The notes under the pieces were generated by a model, which saw only the letters and a list, made by a program, of their open reading frames with translations, made no database searches and was not told where the DNA came from. Position numbers and translations under genes: made by a program. A stretch of 64,000 bases of DNA. It comes from an uncultured Porphyromonadaceae bacterium (GTDB lineage: Bacteria; Bacteroidota; Bacteroidia; Bacteroidales; Muribaculaceae). This document shows, one piece after another, positions 26,501 to 34,331 of the stretch (position 1 is the stretch's first letter; the number at the start of each line of letters is the position of its first letter). The stretch is taken from contig UQUV01000013.1 in assembly GCA_900544305.1 (NCBI GenBank), positions 4,484 through 68,483 of the forward strand. Reading direction: 5' to 3'.

Positions 26501-26856
26501 ACTACAATGCGTTCTATCCGCGTATGTATAGCGGTAACGGTGCAAGCGGAAATATTTCCGGCATCGGTTATGGACGCAATAACTTCTATCCGCAGTCACG
26601 CTATCTGCTCGACCGCTCATACTTGCGTTTCAAAACCCTTACAGTCGGTTATACTATTCCGAATAAGTTGACAAAGAAGGTGTTTATTGAAAACCTGAGA
26701 GTATATTTCACGGCAAACAACTTGTGTGAACTTATCAATAACAGCTTTGCACCGCTTGACCCGGAAATCGACGGAACAGTCGGTACGGACGGTTCTTGGG
26801 GACGTACGGACCCATATACAAGATCTATGTCAGGTGGTATTCAAGTAACATTCTAA
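23533..26856 (+). CDS. SusC/RagA family TonB-linked outer membrane transporter
   Basis: An 1107-residue protein: signal region (~1-36, ending ATANA), a CarboxypepD_reg-like domain (~48-125: VKGIVTDENGNPIIGANV... GVVTDIDGKFVL), the conserved LDEVVVVGYGVQKK TonB-box region, a plug domain with SLQGVVPGLTI, QIRGMGTL and PLFVVDGVQ (~125-260), and a 22-stranded barrel ending with a C-terminal Phe (GGIQVTF). It works with the downstream SusD lipoprotein to bind and import an oligosaccharide or peptide, powered by TonB. No glycoside hydrolase, peptidase or ECF/anti-sigma genes are adjacent, so the ligand cannot be guessed. A partial -7 box (GACCTTTG) lies near 23498. Confidence 0.95.
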   Translation: MGKKENNQFNLSRKLVLSATVVSLLCGAGTATANAAAEPQLKESAISLLTVKGIVTDENGNPIIGANVVEQGDNAHGVVTDIDGKFVLKMSKDSKVQVSYLGYKTQLLAPSAEMTVVMVEDNALDEVVVVGYGVQKKVNLTGAVAVVDVDKALEAKPVMDLSKSLQGVVPGLTITNTNGNINGQPSMQIRGMGTLTGDGGTPLFVVDGVQMNDVSLLNPQDIASISVLKDAASSSIYGSRAAFGVILITTKSGKKNEKATINYANNFSWDQPTILPDYPDVPTQLIAMNDAAVRIGAATNLFGMDFNEMLPYAIAWKEQNGGKKAGYREMRPYVSMDNVGDYYVNPDGSGAMYYADWDVVDIMFRDWTPSQSHNVNIQGSTDKTSYYLSFGFDKKEGVMTFNPDEVKRYTVNANVTSDVTDWLQVGTRTAYSNRTYTTPNTQRSTYLYMWRWGSFFGPYGTVNGTDFRNDIAYRKQAGDSETESSLFRITGFAKADLYDGLTLNADYTYEVNNVLVDNVGLPVESYDSWGGNIANPSTVASSSWLYQESDKNTKYTFNAYANYLFDINDEHNFNIMAGATAEGGTTVWHAAQQYDLLNPNQPEFDLATGTQTVYGGHSHWATAGYFGRINYDWKGLWLLEMNGRFDGSSRFPAHSRWGFFPSGSVGYRFSEENYFEPLRSVVSNGKLRASFGAIGNEAIGSQNLFISTIGSTTVDWIDPETGNKMSGFGIPSLVSKTLTWERVETLDLGIDLGFFNNTLSLGFDWYQRYTKDMLAPGEVKPGMLGVSAPKTNAGSLRTRGWELSVDYRNRFGEVDVYGNFNIGDYETYVMQWKNDTGILSSYYSGQRIGDIWGFETDRLFKKEDFTYDSEGNVTGYAPNVASQEKLQSGNFVFGPGDIKFKDLDGNGVIDGGKSTATDHGDLTVIGNRTPRYQYSFRLGAAWKGFDIDMYFQGVGKWQQWTTSAFVIPFARGVDGIYANMTDYYTPENENYNAFYPRMYSGNGASGNISGIGYGRNNFYPQSRYLLDRSYLRFKTLTVGYTIPNKLTKKVFIENLRVYFTANNLCELINNSFAPLDPEIDGTVGTDGSWGRTDPYTRSMSGGIQVTF

Positions 26857-26873
26857 TTTAATCAGGTAATAAA

Positions 26874-28580
26874 ATGAAAAAATCAAAGATATTTTTGGGC
26901 CTGTTGGCGGCTGTATTGATGTCAAGCTGTACGGATATGCTTGAAAAAGAGCCGTTGACTTCAAATGTGAACAACTCTTTATTCTGGGAGAATGTTGACA
27001 ATTTGGAAGCCTATGCCAACGCTTTCTATAATCAGTTTGTGGGTTATAACGGCAAATTCTATACAACAACGATGACCGACGACCAGGTCACTTCCGGCTT
27101 CAAGACATGGACCTATATCAATGTTCCTGCTTCCAGTTCCAACTGGACCGGACCTTGGACTGAAATCCGCCGTTCTAATGCCTACATCAACAGTATCAAC
27201 AAATATGCGAACAGTGTTGATGTGGTGGAAAAGAACAAATGGATTGGTGTGGCACGTTTGATGCGTGCTTACCAATATTGGGATTTGGTCCGCAAATATG
27301 GCGACTGCTATTATACGGAAAAGGAACTTGACATTGACGATCCGGAACTTTACAGTGCCCGTCAGGACCGCGACGAAGTGATGGATAAGGTGTTGGAAGA
27401 CTTGCAGTTTGCTTGCAACAATATCCCGACGTCGTCTTCTAAAGTGCTTTGGTCGGCTGAAATGGCTCATGCAATGACAGCCCATATCTGTCTGTGGGAA
27501 GGAACGTTCCGTAAATACCGTTCGACAGATGCACATCAGAAAGCTCCCGATTTGGAGGGTGCAAAGCGTTTCTTGGAGCAGGCTGTAGCTTCTTGCGAAT
27601 TTATCATGAGCAGCGGTAACAACTATACGCTTTGCGATGAGTATAAGTCACTCTATAATTCGGAAACGCTTGTGGATAATCCTGAAATTATTTTCTGCAA
27701 GGAATACAAGACTAAGATTTTGACTCACTCCTTGATTGCAAACACAAGTTCTTCTTCTGTTCAGTCGGGTATGACGAAAGATGCTTTTGACAGCTATTTG
27801 TTCCTCGACGGCAAGCCAAAGGCTACGACAAGCTACAATACGGATGATGCCGGTGTGATGAAGCTGTCGGTTACCGACAATAAGGAACACTTGAATATTA
27901 CGGCCCAGCTGGCAGTTCGCGACAAGCGTCTGGCTCAGACTATCGACTCTGTGGTTTGCTACGGTGGCCGCGACTGGCCCCGCATGGCCGGCGATATGGG
28001 CATGAGTGCTTCCAGCGGTTATACAGTATGGAAATTCGACAATCTTTCTATTCCTTCTGAATTCAGACGTGCCGGCAACTATACGGCAGCGCCTGTATAT
28101 TGGTTAGCTGTAATCTATTTGAACTATGCCGAGGCTAAAGCTGAATTGGGAACTCTTACCCAGACAGACCTCGACAATACTGTCAACAAGTTGCGTAAAC
28201 GTGCCGGATTGCCTGATATGGACATCAATCCCGAAGCCGATCCTGCCAATAACATGGGTGTGTCCAACCTGTTGTGGGAAATCCGCCGCGAACGCCGTTG
28301 CGAGTTGATGTTTGACGATGATTTCCGTTATTGGGATCTTATCCGTTGGCACCAGTTGCATTTGCTTGACAATGGCAAATACCCGAACATCACTATCGGT
28401 GCGAACTTAAAGAACGAACCGCAACCGGATTTGGAAAAAATCAAGCTGACAGCCGACAAGTATCTGGATGTTACTAACGGTATCCGTACTTATGAGTACA
28501 AACACTATTTCTATCCGATACCGAGCGGTGAGATAACGTTGAATCCTAATCTTGGTCAGAATCCGGGTTGGGAAGAATGA
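26874..28580 (+). CDS. SusD/RagB family nutrient-binding lipoprotein
   Basis: A 568-residue surface lipoprotein. The lipobox is LMSSC at residues ~15-19, followed by CTDMLEKEPLTSNVNNSLFW. The SusD-like N-terminal region and the C-terminal RagB/SusD domain contain AVIYLNYAEAKAELG, VNKLRKRAGLPDMD and ELMFDDDFRYWDLIRW, all hallmarks of the family. It would cap the SusC barrel at the outer surface and capture the ligand. It lies 17 nt after susC and is followed by a terminator. Confidence 0.95.
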   Translation: MKKSKIFLGLLAAVLMSSCTDMLEKEPLTSNVNNSLFWENVDNLEAYANAFYNQFVGYNGKFYTTTMTDDQVTSGFKTWTYINVPASSSNWTGPWTEIRRSNAYINSINKYANSVDVVEKNKWIGVARLMRAYQYWDLVRKYGDCYYTEKELDIDDPELYSARQDRDEVMDKVLEDLQFACNNIPTSSSKVLWSAEMAHAMTAHICLWEGTFRKYRSTDAHQKAPDLEGAKRFLEQAVASCEFIMSSGNNYTLCDEYKSLYNSETLVDNPEIIFCKEYKTKILTHSLIANTSSSSVQSGMTKDAFDSYLFLDGKPKATTSYNTDDAGVMKLSVTDNKEHLNITAQLAVRDKRLAQTIDSVVCYGGRDWPRMAGDMGMSASSGYTVWKFDNLSIPSEFRRAGNYTAAPVYWLAVIYLNYAEAKAELGTLTQTDLDNTVNKLRKRAGLPDMDINPEADPANNMGVSNLLWEIRRERRCELMFDDDFRYWDLIRWHQLHLLDNGKYPNITIGANLKNEPQPDLEKIKLTADKYLDVTNGIRTYEYKHYFYPIPSGEITLNPNLGQNPGWEE

Positions 28581-28600
28581 TGACTGTTTCTTATATATTT

Positions 28601-28638
28601 CATTGTCCGTCCTTGTGGAAAGGGCGGGCAATGTTTTT
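28601..28638 (+). terminator. terminator of the susCD operon
   Basis: A 12-bp stem (28601-28612 with 28622-28633, three G-U pairs) is followed by TTTTTA, 20 bases after the susD stop. Confidence 0.85.
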
Positions 28639-28649
28639 ATAGTGGGATA

Positions 28650-28690
28650 AAAAAACGCCAGCCTCCTGAACCGAGTTCGGGAGGCTGACG
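28650..28690 (-). terminator. terminator of the Nif3/zinc-ribbon operon
   Basis: CAGCCTCC pairs with GGAGGCTG (28659-28666, 28680-28687), with an inner GAAC/GTTC stem. In minus-strand direction a run of six U (plus-strand A at 28650-28655) follows. Confidence 0.82.
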
Positions 28691-28718
28691 CGTTTTATGG
28701 GGTTGATTGAAAATTCCG

Positions 28719-29489
28719 TTATACTGTTTCCGGTTCGCCGGCGAGTTCCGGGTCAATCATGATACGGCCGCAGTATTCGCAAACGATGATTTTCTTGTGC
28801 ATCTTGATTTCCATCTGACGCTGTGCCGGAATACGGTTGAAGCAACCGCCGCAAGCACCACGTTGGATAGTTACGATGCCCAGACCGTTGCGGGCGTTGC
28901 TACGGATACGCTTGAAAGCCTTGAGCAGACGCGGTTCGATGTCGGCTTCCACTTCTTTGGCGCGTACACGGAGCTTTTCTTCATCCTGTTTCGTTTCAGA
29001 GATGATTTCGTCGAGTTCCGATTTCTTTTCTTCGAGGATGTGCATCTTGTCGTCGAGGTTGCTTTCTGCAGCGGCAACATCCTGAAGTTTGCGGTCAGCC
29101 TGTTCGCTGTATTCGCGGATACGCTTTTCGCAGAGTTCGATTTCCAGTTGTTTGTAGCCGATTTCCTTGGCGAGGAAGTCGAATTCCTTGTTGTTGCGCA
29201 CGTTGTTCTGTTGTTCCGAATATTTTGCAATTTCAGCTTGAGCCTGTTGGATTTCGATTTTCTTTGCGCTTACGCTCTTGCGCAGTTCTTCAGCCTCTTC
29301 CTTAAATTTGGCGATACGGGTTTTCAAGCCTTCAATATCGTCCTCCAAGTCCTTCACTTCGAGAGGAAGCTCGCCGCGGAGAGTCTTGATACGGTCGATT
29401 TCCGATAACAGTGTCTGAAGGTCGTAAACGGCTTTAAGGCGTTCTTCGACAGTCAATTCTTTCTTTTCTTTAGTATTCTCTGTTGCCAT
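28719..29489 (-). CDS. coiled-coil protein with C-terminal C4 zinc ribbon
   Basis: A 256-residue protein. Residues ~10-195 are charged heptad-rich coiled coil (long runs of E, K, A and L). The C-terminal ~45 residues hold a C4 zinc ribbon, Cys213-x2-Cys216 and Cys237-x2-Cys240 (ACGGCFNRIP and CEYCGR). This architecture belongs to a widespread family (zf-RING_7/CT398-like) found beside Nif3 in Bacteroidota. A nucleic-acid or assembly role is suspected, but its function is not established. It is 3 nt downstream of the Nif3-like gene, so the two are expressed together. Confidence 0.85.
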   Translation of the reverse strand: MATENTKEKKELTVEERLKAVYDLQTLLSEIDRIKTLRGELPLEVKDLEDDIEGLKTRIAKFKEEAEELRKSVSAKKIEIQQAQAEIAKYSEQQNNVRNNKEFDFLAKEIGYKQLEIELCEKRIREYSEQADRKLQDVAAAESNLDDKMHILEEKKSELDEIISETKQDEEKLRVRAKEVEADIEPRLLKAFKRIRSNARNGLGIVTIQRGACGGCFNRIPAQRQMEIKMHKKIIVCEYCGRIMIDPELAGEPETV

Positions 29490-29492
29490 AGC

Positions 29493-30587
29493 TTAAATAT
29501 GATAATTAATCGGATTTATGTCTGTTTCAGCCATCACGACTGGCAGTTGCGGGAAGCGTTCGCGCAGGATGTCGCCGAAAATTTCCTTCGCACACTGTTC
29601 GCTTTCGTAGTGTCCGATGTCGGCAAGCGCAATCTGTCTGGCAAAAGTGGTAAAGTCGTGATATTTAAGGTCCCCCGTGATGTAGATGTCGGCACCGGCA
29701 GCAATAGCGTCGCCGGTAAGGAAGGCACCGCTTCCGCCGCAAAGAGCCACGCGGCTCACCGTCTTTTCCTTGTCGCCCGAATAGCGGATTGCTTTCGTGC
29801 CGAACGCGGCCTGAAGCCGTTCCAGCAGTTTCCCGACGGTGGTCGGCTCAATTTCGCCCACAGCTCCCGAGCCGCTGTAGTGGTCGGCGTTTGCCAGAGG
29901 AATGACATCGTAGGCCGGTTCTTCGTAGGGGTGGGCCTTCAGCAGGGCACTGACGGCTTTCGCAGTCAGCCACGACGGGATGATGACTTCAACGCGCGTT
30001 TCCGCTTCGTGGTGCACCGTTCCGCGCTCGCCCACATACGGGTTTGCGCCGTTCAGCGGACGGAAAGAGCCCGTGCCTTGAAGCGTATAGCTGCAAGAGT
30101 CGTAGTTGCCTATGCAGCCGGCTCCTGCGGCAAACAGTGCCTCTTCCACTGCTTGACGGTGAGAGTCGGGTACGAATGTCACAATTTTGGAAAGGCGTCC
30201 TTCCTGCGGTTGCAGTACCCGTACAGAGGTCATGCCCAGTTTTTCCGCCATGTGGAACGACACACCGCCCCAAGCATTGTCCAAATTCGTGTGCGCCGCA
30301 TAGATGGCCACTCCGTTTTGGATAGCTTTCATGAGGATTCTACCCGTTTCCGTAGCGGGAGAAATACATTTTACGCCTTTAAAAAGTAGGGGATGATGGG
30401 ATATGATAAGGTTGCAGTCGCGCTCTATGGCTTCTTCCACCGACCCTTCGGTCACATCAAGCGTCAAGAGCACTCCCGTACAGTCCTTTGCCGAATCGCC
30501 TGCCTGCAGTCCTGCGTTGTCGTAGTCTTCCTGCAAAGCGCGAGGGGCAAATTCCTCAATCGCGTCTAAAATACAGCGAATTTTCAT
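29493..30587 (-). CDS. Nif3-like dinuclear metal-binding protein with inserted domain
   Basis: A 364-residue member of the Nif3/YbgI (DUF34) family. The two-metal site is visible: ISHHPLLF near 63-70, AAHTNLDNAWGG near 98-109 and the late DIGHYESEQ motif. Between the two Nif3 halves is the ~110-residue PII/CutA-like insert (VTFVPDSHRQAVEEALFAAGAG... AHPYEEPAYDV) found in the longer bacterial versions. Proteins of this family form toroid hexamers. Activities such as GTP cyclohydrolase type 2 or metal chaperone have been proposed, but the true role is not settled. The promoter TATCTTTG at 30606-30613 lies at the edge of a REP array. Confidence 0.93.
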   Translation of the reverse strand: MKIRCILDAIEEFAPRALQEDYDNAGLQAGDSAKDCTGVLLTLDVTEGSVEEAIERDCNLIISHHPLLFKGVKCISPATETGRILMKAIQNGVAIYAAHTNLDNAWGGVSFHMAEKLGMTSVRVLQPQEGRLSKIVTFVPDSHRQAVEEALFAAGAGCIGNYDSCSYTLQGTGSFRPLNGANPYVGERGTVHHEAETRVEVIIPSWLTAKAVSALLKAHPYEEPAYDVIPLANADHYSGSGAVGEIEPTTVGKLLERLQAAFGTKAIRYSGDKEKTVSRVALCGGSGAFLTGDAIAAGADIYITGDLKYHDFTTFARQIALADIGHYESEQCAKEIFGDILRERFPQLPVVMAETDINPINYHI

Positions 30588-30605
30588 TTATCACAATTTC
30601 GGGTA

Positions 30606-30613
30606 CAAAGATA
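30606..30613 (-). promoter_or_regulatory. -7 box of the Nif3/zinc-ribbon operon
   Basis: CAAAGATA on the plus strand is TATCTTTG on the minus strand, 18 bases before the ATG. It is the first part of the REP-like unit that starts at 30610. Confidence 0.6.
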
Positions 30614-30800
30614 GTGCAAGTTGAGAGAAATACAAAATGAATTTATTCAATTTTGTATTTCCGAAACGCCGCCTATCTTATGAAAAGATGGTGCAAGCTG
30701 AGAGGAATGACAAAATGAATTTATTCAATTTTGTATTTCCGAAACGCCGCCTATCTTATGAAAAGATGGTGCAAGTTGAGTGAAAAGACAAATGAAAAAC
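30610..30800. repeat. REP-like palindromic array, locus 2
   Basis: Units start at 30610, 30687 and 30765 (periods 77 and 78; the last is partial). They share the locus 1 frame, GAT(A/G)GTGCAAG(T/C)TGAG at one end and CCGAAACGCCGCCTATCTTAT at the other. The central palindrome is different: CAAAATGAA-TTTA-TTCAATTTTG instead of the purine-rich one at locus 1. Constant ends around a swapped but still self-complementary centre suggest selection for the hairpin. Confidence 0.85.
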
Positions 30801-30850
30801 ACAGTTTTTCTGTTTGAGATATGTGGGCGATAGCGTTTTTTTTATTTTTA

Positions 30851-31004
30851 GACAGATGAACAAAAGGACATACTTGGGTTATGGTTTAGAGGTTATAGGT
30901 TAGTGTTGTCGGCGGATTTTCGTGGCAAATAGGGGAAATTATGTTCTTCTGTTCTCTGTCAGAAAAATATACTCTAACCTATAACCCCTAACCGCTAACC
31001 CTAT
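30851..31004. repeat. dispersed repeat B, copy 1, with telomere-like steps
   Basis: The first ~100 bases (GACAGATGAACAAAAGGACA onward, through GGGTTATGGTTTAGAGGTTA and a block ending AAATTATGTTCTTCTGTT) match 63783-63884 closely. The right part (30972-31004, TCTAACCTATAACCCCTAAC...) is an inverted, related copy of the G/T-rich part, so this copy can fold into a long imperfect hairpin. It lies in the 479-base gene-less stretch between the aspS stop and the Nif3 operon promoter. Confidence 0.75.
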
Positions 31005-31066
31005 GAAAAAACTGCGCCGCGACTCGGTGGAGTGCGGCGCAGGGATATATTGACAGGAACGAAATG

Positions 31067-32824
31067 TTATTCCTTGATGTCGATAACGAGGTTAAGCTCG
31101 TCGAGCTGTTTCTGGTCGAGTGCTGCAGGAGCGTCGAGCATGACATCGCGTCCGCTGTTGTTTTTCGGGAATGCGATGCAGTCGCGGATAGAATCCAATC
31201 CGGCAAACAGCGATACCCAACGGTCGAGACCGTAAGCCAAACCTCCGTGAGGAGGTGCACCGAACTTGAAGGCGTTCATCAGGAAGCCGAATTGTTCCTG
31301 TGCCTTTTCCGGAGTGAAGCCGAGGATTTCGAACATCTTAGCCTGCAAAGCAGAGTCGTGGATACGGATAGAACCACCACCTACTTCAACACCGTTGATA
31401 ACCATGTCGTAGGCATCGGCGCGTACGGCTGCCGGGTCAGTGTCGAGCAATGGAATATCTTCGTCTTTCGGGTGAGTGAACGGATGGTGCATAGCCATCA
31501 AGCGGCCTTCTTCTTCGCTCCATTCAAACATCGGGAAGTCAACCACCCAAAGGCAAGCGAATTTGTCCTTGTCGCGGAGTCCGAGCTGGCGTCCCATTTC
31601 AAGACGGAGTTCGCAAAGCTGTTTGCGGGTCTTCATAGCATCGTCGCCGCTGAGGATGAGGATAAGGTCGCCCGGTTTTGCACCGAAGGCTTCCTTCATC
31701 TGCTGGAGCACTTCCTGTGTATAGAACTTGTCGACGCTCGACTTCACGTTGCCGTCAGCTTCTACGCGGGCATAAACCATACCCTTAGCGCCGATTTGCG
31801 GACGTTTAACGAACTCAGTGAGCTGGTCGAGCTGCTTGCGAGTGTAGGTAGCTGCTCCTTCAGCACAGATACCGCCGATGTAAGCGGCATTGTCGAATAC
31901 GGAGAAGCCGTGACCTTTCATGATGTCCATCAGTTCGACGAACTTCATGCCGAAACGCAAGTCTGGCTTGTCGCTTCCGTAATATTTCATGGCATCGGCC
32001 CACGGCATGCGGATGAACGGTTCAGTCAGTTCAACGCCGCGCAATTCCTTGAACAGGTGTTTGGCCATGCCTTCAAATGTTTCGATGATGTCTTCCTGCT
32101 CAACGAAGCTCATTTCGCAGTCGATTTGCGTAAATTCCGGCTGACGGTCGGCGCGGAGGTCTTCGTCGCGGAAACATTTCACGATTTGGAAATAGCGGTC
32201 GAAGCCCGACACCATCAGCAACTGCTTCAGCGTTTGCGGTGATTGAGGAAGAGCGTAGAACTGTCCCGGGTTCATGCGCGACGGAACAACGAAGTCGCGT
32301 GCGCCTTCCGGAGTAGAACCGATGAGCATCGGAGTTTCCACTTCGAGGAAGCCCTTGCTGTCGAGGTAACGGCGCACTTCCATTGTCATCTTGTGGCGCA
32401 GTTCGAGGTTCTTGCGGACTGCTGTACGGCGAAGGTCGAGGTAACGGTATTTCATGCGCAAGTCGTCGCCGCCGTCAGTGTTGTCTTCAATTGTAAACGG
32501 CGGAATTTCGCTCTTGTTGAGCACTTTCAGCTCGCTTGCAATGATTTCGATTTCACCCGTCGGGATGTTTGCGTTTTTGCTCGAACGTTCGGAAACCGTA
32601 CCGGTAACCTGAATCACAAATTCACGTCCGAGATGGTTGGCAGCCTCACACAACTCGGCGTTTACCTCGTTGTTGAACACGAGCTGAGTAATGCCGTAGC
32701 GGTCGCGGAGGTCGACGAAAGTCATACCGCCCATTTTACGCGTACGTTGTACCCAACCTGCCAATGTAACAACTTCACCAGCATTTGCCAGACGAAGTTC
32801 TCCACAAGTTTTCGTTCTATACAT
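31067..32824 (-). CDS. aspS: aspartyl-tRNA synthetase
   Basis: A 585-residue class IIb synthetase of the bacterial type that charges tRNA-Asp. The N-terminal OB-fold anticodon domain is VTLAGWVQRTRKMGGMTFVDLRDR. Class II motif 2 is FRDEDLRADRQPEFTQ and motif 3 is GLAYGLDRWVSL near the end, with the bacterial GAD insert between. The start at 32824 (MYRTKTCGELR) matches the family; an ATG ten codons upstream would add an unusual extension. A minus-strand -7 box TAATTTTG lies at 32888-32895, giving a ~63-nt leader. Confidence 0.96.
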   Translation of the reverse strand: MYRTKTCGELRLANAGEVVTLAGWVQRTRKMGGMTFVDLRDRYGITQLVFNNEVNAELCEAANHLGREFVIQVTGTVSERSSKNANIPTGEIEIIASELKVLNKSEIPPFTIEDNTDGGDDLRMKYRYLDLRRTAVRKNLELRHKMTMEVRRYLDSKGFLEVETPMLIGSTPEGARDFVVPSRMNPGQFYALPQSPQTLKQLLMVSGFDRYFQIVKCFRDEDLRADRQPEFTQIDCEMSFVEQEDIIETFEGMAKHLFKELRGVELTEPFIRMPWADAMKYYGSDKPDLRFGMKFVELMDIMKGHGFSVFDNAAYIGGICAEGAATYTRKQLDQLTEFVKRPQIGAKGMVYARVEADGNVKSSVDKFYTQEVLQQMKEAFGAKPGDLILILSGDDAMKTRKQLCELRLEMGRQLGLRDKDKFACLWVVDFPMFEWSEEEGRLMAMHHPFTHPKDEDIPLLDTDPAAVRADAYDMVINGVEVGGGSIRIHDSALQAKMFEILGFTPEKAQEQFGFLMNAFKFGAPPHGGLAYGLDRWVSLFAGLDSIRDCIAFPKNNSGRDVMLDAPAALDQKQLDELNLVIDIKE

Positions 32825-32887
32825 ACTATTTGAGTTTAGATAATTTTTCAACATTCAGCCCAATTAGGGCAATATCGTAACATTCTG

Positions 32888-32895
32888 CAAAATTA
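32888..32895 (-). promoter_or_regulatory. -7 box of aspS
   Basis: CAAAATTA on the plus strand reads TAATTTTG on the minus strand, an exact TAnnTTTG match about 63 bases upstream of the aspS start. Confidence 0.5.
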
Positions 32896-32981
32896 GTATA
32901 TTCAGCCGAAAAACAGCAAAGTTTCACCGCAAAGTTTTCTTCCGCCTTTCTATCATTGGGAAAACCTTTCGGGAAGGCTGA

Positions 32982-34328
32982 TTAAAACGCCTGGCGGAGG
33001 AGGCGGGGAGCCATCAGTGACTGGGCGGCGGAGCGGGTGAAAAGATAGGCGATGAAGGAAATCCAGAGAATGTTGTTCGGGTCGGCAAGAAATCCGTCGG
33101 GCGAGAGAAGCGACAAGCCGTAGTAGAGTCCGAAAAAGGCAATCGTGGCGGAGAGCAGGGCGATGAGCATTTGGCGTGTGGCGGTCAGGCCGATATAGAC
33201 GCCGTCCCAAATGAATGCCCCCATGCCGGCAACAGGGATGACCACGCTCCACCAGCGGTAGTCGGCGGCGTGTTGCACTACGTTGCGGTCGTCGGTGAGC
33301 AGTGCCATGATTTCATTGCCTGCCAGTCCGTAGGCAAGGGCGAATACGGCCATGACAACCGTACCCCACAGAAACAGGCCGCGGATGCAGCGCCAGAGTT
33401 CGGTGGCATTGCGTTCGCCCGTATATCGTCCGGCAAGGGCTTCACCGGCAAAGGCAAAGCCGTCCATGAAATAGGAATACAGCACGAAGAGCTGCATAAT
33501 CAGCGCATTGACGGCCAGCGTGAGGTCGCCGCTCCGTGCTCCTGCCGATGTGAAAAACAGTGTGACAAGCATCAGGCAGAGGCTGCGCAGAAAGATGTCG
33601 CGGTTGACGGTGAAGAATTTCCCCATATTCGGCAAATCGAGTGTCTGCATCCATGCCGCGCTCTTTTTATCGGAATCCGACTGCGGAAGGCAGATGCCGT
33701 GGCGGCGTATCAGCCGGGCCATCATGAACAGCGAAAGCAGCAGTCCTCCCCATTGCGACACGAGCGTACCTACGGCAACGCCGCGGAATCCCATGTCGAG
33801 CAGAAACACGCATGCCAGGCTTGCCGTGATGTTGAGGATGTTGACGAAAATCGAAACCGTCATCGGATAGACGGAGTTCTGCATTCCCAGAAACCAGCCC
33901 GACAGGCTCATGGTGGCAAGCATGGCCGGTGCGCCCCAGACGCAGATGTAGAAATAACTCCGCGCCAGTTCCGTCACTTCCGCGCTCGGGCCTATGGCAA
34001 GAAGCAGCAGCCATTGCAGCGGAAACTGCAAGGCGATGATGGCGAGTCCCAGCAGGGTGCCCAATGTGGCGGCACGTACCAGAACACGAAAAGCCTCCGC
34101 CGTGTCGCCACGTCCGAAGGCTTGTGCCGTCATTCCGCTTGTCCCCATCCGGAGAAAGCCGAAATTCCAGTATGTGAGGTTGAACATCATCGCTCCTATG
34201 GCAATCGCACCGATAAAGGCCGTAGCTCCCAGATGCCCGGCAATGGTAAGGTCCATCAGTCCGAGCAGCGGCACCACTATGTTGGAAACGATAGAGGGCA
34301 GGGCAAGCTGCAGGATGCGTCGGTTCAT
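32982..34328 (-). CDS. MATE family efflux transporter (DinF-like branch)
   Basis: A 448-residue transporter with 12 predicted membrane helices. The N-terminal ALPSIVSNIVVPLLGLMDLTIAGHLG and the internal LRSLCLMLVTLFFTSAGARSGD at the start of the second half are typical of the DinF subgroup of MATE antiporters. It starts 3 nt after the SulP gene and is probably translated from the same mRNA. It is only distantly similar to the MATE protein at 12999-14327, so this is not a recent duplication. The substrate is unknown. Confidence 0.92.
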   Translation of the reverse strand: MNRRILQLALPSIVSNIVVPLLGLMDLTIAGHLGATAFIGAIAIGAMMFNLTYWNFGFLRMGTSGMTAQAFGRGDTAEAFRVLVRAATLGTLLGLAIIALQFPLQWLLLLAIGPSAEVTELARSYFYICVWGAPAMLATMSLSGWFLGMQNSVYPMTVSIFVNILNITASLACVFLLDMGFRGVAVGTLVSQWGGLLLSLFMMARLIRRHGICLPQSDSDKKSAAWMQTLDLPNMGKFFTVNRDIFLRSLCLMLVTLFFTSAGARSGDLTLAVNALIMQLFVLYSYFMDGFAFAGEALAGRYTGERNATELWRCIRGLFLWGTVVMAVFALAYGLAGNEIMALLTDDRNVVQHAADYRWWSVVIPVAGMGAFIWDGVYIGLTATRQMLIALLSATIAFFGLYYGLSLLSPDGFLADPNNILWISFIAYLFTRSAAQSLMAPRLLRQAF

Positions 34329-34331
34329 GCG

